NCBI GenBank assembly: GCA_964640855.1
Contig: CAZXIX010000004.1
Location: 33,241 to 97,240, forward strand
Source of the DNA: JAJDFU01 sp964640855
GTDB lineage: Bacteria > Bacteroidota > Bacteroidia > Chitinophagales > Saprospiraceae
DNA: 64,000 nt
Direction of reading: 5' to 3'
This document shows positions 62,237-64,000 of the stretch, piece by piece. Position numbers and translations under genes: made by a program. The stretch's first letter is position 1; each line of letters starts with the position of its first letter. Under the pieces are notes generated by a model. It did not search any database, had not been told where the DNA came from, and saw nothing but the letters and a program-made list of their open reading frames with translations.

Positions 62237-62444
62237 TTCGGGGATTCGGGGATTCGGGGATTCGGGGATTCGGGGATTCGGGGATTCGGNNNNNNNNNNN
62301 NNNNNNNNNNNNNNNNNNNNNNNNNNNNNNNNNNNNNNNNNNNNNNNNNNNNNNNNNNNNNNNNNNNNNNNNNNNNNNNNNNNNNNNNNGGATTCGGGGA
62401 TTCGGGGATTCGGGGATTCGGGGATTCGGGGATTCGGGGATTCG
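62235..62444. repeat. GATTCGGG (8-bp) tandem repeat with assembly gap
   Basis: About 55 bp of perfect GATTCGGG units on each side of a 100-N gap (62290-62389), so the true array is longer than shown or of unknown length. It begins inside the stop codon of the O-methyltransferase gene and ends 68 bp before the four-helix-bundle ATG. Reading through it in any frame gives an artificial NPRIPESP repeat; no gene is there. Confidence 0.9.
62290..62389. other. assembly gap (100 N) inside the tandem repeat
   Basis: One hundred N of the standard placeholder length inside the GATTCGGG array; the array probably caused the break. Actual length unknown. Confidence 0.95.
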
Positions 62445-62511
62445 ACATTAATTTAAATTATTTGTTTTCTTTTGAAAAAAGAAATACATTTCCTTGCTAA
62501 AATCCTCAGTT

Positions 62512-62856
62512 ATGAAAAAAAGAAATGAAATCCTGGAGCTTAGTTTTCAGTTTGCCCAAAAAGTCATTGCCTATTGTGAACAACTGGAACTCTCCAAAAA
62601 GTATGTTGTCTCCAGACAACTCCTGAAAGCAGGTACTTCTATCGGAGCGAATGTGCGGGAAGCCCAATCGCCAGAAAGTAAAGCCGATTTTACCCACAAA
62701 ATGATGATCGCGCTAAAGGAGGCTCGCGAAACCGAATACTGGCTGGAACTTTGTCAAGTTAGCCAGAATTACCCCAATCCCACTGACTTGACGGTAATGA
62801 TTGTTTCTATCAGAAAAATCCTCGGAAAAATTGTCTCTACATCAAAAAGGTCATAA
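62512..62856 (+). CDS. four-helix-bundle protein (S23/IVS-like)
   Basis: A 114-residue protein of the four-helix-bundle family named after proteins encoded in intervening sequences of 23S rRNA; Avd, the accessory protein of diversity-generating retroelements, is related. Signature: LSKKYVVSRQLLKAGTSIGANVREA followed by ESKADFTHKMMIALKEARETEYWLEL (both partly quoted). The ATG at 62512 fits the family; a TTG 18 nt upstream is less likely. The gene stands between an 8-bp tandem array on the left and three 15-bp repeats on the right. It is not in an rRNA operon and no reverse transcriptase is near. Confidence 0.85.
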   Translation: MKKRNEILELSFQFAQKVIAYCEQLELSKKYVVSRQLLKAGTSIGANVREAQSPESKADFTHKMMIALKEARETEYWLELCQVSQNYPNPTDLTVMIVSIRKILGKIVSTSKRS

Positions 62857-62864
62857 ATACCCTC

Positions 62865-62909
62865 ACATCGTAAATCCCCACATCGTAAATCCCCACATCG
62901 TAAATCCTC
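62865..62909. repeat. three tandem 15-bp repeats (ACATCGTAAATCCCC)
   Basis: Copies at 62865-62879, 62880-62894 and 62895-62909, the last ending CCTC. Read on the minus strand each begins GGGGATT, the same word that makes the left array on the plus strand, so the four-helix-bundle gene has related repeats in opposite orientation on its two sides. Confidence 0.85.
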
Positions 62910-62922
62910 GTATCAACGACTC

Positions 62923-63888
62923 TTGAAAGCGAACCAAGACATCCCGGCTACACAAAAGGCCTATCGTAACCTATGCCACAAGACATCAGACATCCAAATC
63001 TTCGCTCAAGCCTGGTACCTGGATGCGCTGCCCGATCCCTTTCAGTGGGATGCCGTGGTGATAGAGGAAAAAGGAAAGGTCGTAGCGGTCCTACCCTATG
63101 TGATCCGGAAGCGCTTGGGGATGACACTGGCCACCATGCCGCCCCTGGTCAAAATGCTGGGCCCCTGGCTGGCGCCGGAAAAGCGAAGCCTGAGCGACCA
63201 GCACAAATACTACCAACGGCTTATAGAGGGACTTCCCAAGCTGGCTTCTTTTGACCAGGGTTTCCACTACCGGGTTACCAACTGGCTGCCGTTTTACTGG
63301 AATGGCTTCCAACAGACCACACGCTATTCCTATCAGCTCCAACTGGACGATATGGAGCGAGTTTGGTCCGGGATTAAAGGCAATGTCCGGCGGGAGATCA
63401 AGAAAGCAGAGGAAACCCTGACCGTCCGGCACGATCTGGGGCTGGAAGAGTTCTACCGGGTAGCCATGCTATCCTTCGGGCGGCAGGGCATGAAGCATCC
63501 GTACTCCCTCGACTACCTGAAAAAGCTCGATGAAGCTTTGGTAAAACATAATGCCCGGGAGCTCTTCTTTGCCGTGGATGCAGAAGGTCAGATCCATTCC
63601 GTGGTTTACCTGATCTGGGACCGGATGGGCAGCTACTTTCACATCGCCGGGGATGATCCCGATCTCCGGGATAGCAATGCCGGCAAGTTGCTGGTTTGGG
63701 AAGCCATCCAATACACCAAAGAGGTACTTAATCTACCCCAATTCGACTTCGAAGGCAGCATGCTTCCTGCAGTAGAACCCTTACGCCGGCGCTTCGGAGC
63801 GGAACAGGTGCCCTACCTGCGCGTATGGAAGGACTGGAACCAGGGGGTTGGGGTGTATCGGGTCCTGAAAAGCTTGTACCGGCTTTAG
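62923..63888 (+). CDS. FemAB-like / GNAT-family acyltransferase
   Basis: A 321-residue protein with the FemAB-like double acyltransferase pattern: FAQAWYLDALPDPFQWDAVVIE in the N-terminal half, and KGNVRREIKKAEETLTVRHDLGLEEFYRV, AVDAEGQIHSVVYLIWD and DFEGSMLPAVEPLRRRFGAEQVPYLRV in the second (parts quoted). Relatives add amino acids to peptidoglycan or acylate envelope polymers. There is no ATG before the conserved part, so the TTG at 62923 is the likely start; it lies just after the 15-bp repeats. Confidence 0.82.
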   Translation: MKANQDIPATQKAYRNLCHKTSDIQIFAQAWYLDALPDPFQWDAVVIEEKGKVVAVLPYVIRKRLGMTLATMPPLVKMLGPWLAPEKRSLSDQHKYYQRLIEGLPKLASFDQGFHYRVTNWLPFYWNGFQQTTRYSYQLQLDDMERVWSGIKGNVRREIKKAEETLTVRHDLGLEEFYRVAMLSFGRQGMKHPYSLDYLKKLDEALVKHNARELFFAVDAEGQIHSVVYLIWDRMGSYFHIAGDDPDLRDSNAGKLLVWEAIQYTKEVLNLPQFDFEGSMLPAVEPLRRRFGAEQVPYLRVWKDWNQGVGVYRVLKSLYRL

Positions 63889-63891
63889 GAC

Positions 63892-63932
63892 CGGCGACTT
63901 TAGTCGCCGTGACCGGTGGTTAAAACCGCCGG
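63892..63932. repeat. REP-like pair of palindromes
   Basis: Two adjacent inverted repeats just after the acyltransferase stop: CGGCGAC-TTTA-GTCGCCG (63892-63909, perfect 7-bp stem) and CCGGTGGTT-AA-AACCGCCGG (63913-63932, 9-bp stem with one G-T pair). Such pairs of short GC-rich hairpins with TTTA or TTAA centres resemble REP sequences mobilised by Y1 (RAYT) transposases in many bacteria. They may also act as a terminator for the acyltransferase gene. Confidence 0.55.
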
Positions 63933-64000
63933 CCCAATCAGTAAAGTGCACTTCCCTGATTAGTGTTGACCGTTTTTAAAGATTTCGGTTATCAAAAATG

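Noticed and set aside
62235..62444. CRISPR array
   Set aside because: The repeats are 8 bp and directly adjacent with no spacers; no cas genes nearby.
62026..62448. Proline/Ile/Glu octapeptide repeat protein (NPRIPESP)
   Set aside because: It is only the translation of the GATTCGGG array through a run of N and into the antisense of the methyltransferase.
62512..62856. Diversity-generating retroelement (Avd-like accessory gene)
   Set aside because: The protein belongs to the wider four-helix-bundle family, but no reverse transcriptase or template/variable repeat pair is visible within the window.

Overview
The window is a chromosome segment from a gliding or type IX secretion (T9SS) bacterium of the phylum Bacteroidota, most likely the class Saprospiria (Lewinella-like). 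The reasons are: T9SS type A and type B C-terminal sorting domains, PorP/SprF and PorE-like proteins, a DUF4835 (PorD-like) protein, the Bacteroidota gene order bamD-rpoZ-coaBC-DUF4835, the fabH-efp-accB-accC cluster, promoter elements of the Bacteroidota TAnnTTTG type, and roughly 50% GC or slightly above. No rRNA, tRNA, CRISPR array, prophage or intact insertion sequence was seen. There are two runs of N: 10370-10379 and 62290-62389.

Layout. 1-2310 (minus): tightly coupled phoH, osmC-like, small ORF and aroA (cut by the left edge). 2473-5155 (plus): DUF62 SAM hydrolase, small monooxygenase-like protein, sodium:solute symporter. 5219-8795 (plus): fabH-efp-accB-accC, fatty-acid initiation plus EF-P. 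8846-10677: ABC exporter split only by an artificial gap. 10781-15725: secreted proteins (T9SS type A cargo, small outer-membrane-like protein, two-domain alpha/beta hydrolase, M14 carboxypeptidase). 15943-19762: M16 peptidase and D-cysteine desulfhydrase-like enzyme. 19814-25881 (minus): bamD, rpoZ, coaBC, PorD-like, purN, PorE-like with a C-terminal SPOR domain, so envelope and T9SS genes mixed with housekeeping genes. 26084-28264: DUF3137, TraB/GumN and a small membrane protein.

28318-37369 is the most interesting part: four tandem-domain universal stress proteins (one fused to a cysteine-less thioredoxin-like domain), two tandem CBS-pair proteins and a membrane protein, followed by a PAS histidine kinase whose first PAS looks like the FixL haem domain and a response regulator fused to a CRP/FNR DNA-binding module. 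The gene content parallels the mycobacterial DosR hypoxia regulon (haem kinases, Usp proteins, the CBS protein Hrp1), but with a FixL/FixK-like regulator. I propose an oxygen-responsive stress island.

37520-42091: thioredoxin-TPR protein, an outer-membrane-like paralogue, hemJ, a small membrane protein, an FRG-domain protein and a threonine dehydratase-like enzyme. 42263-51767: beta-helix secreted protein, then a PorP / PorE-like / T9SS type B adhesin module and a small secreted protein. 51779-56526 (minus): cation:proton antiporter, SulP anion transporter with an unusual charged insertion, TetR regulator. 56692-64000: prfC, glycosyltransferase, TlpA-like protein, O-methyltransferase, then a four-helix-bundle gene flanked by simple tandem repeats, a FemAB-like acyltransferase and REP-like hairpins at the right edge.
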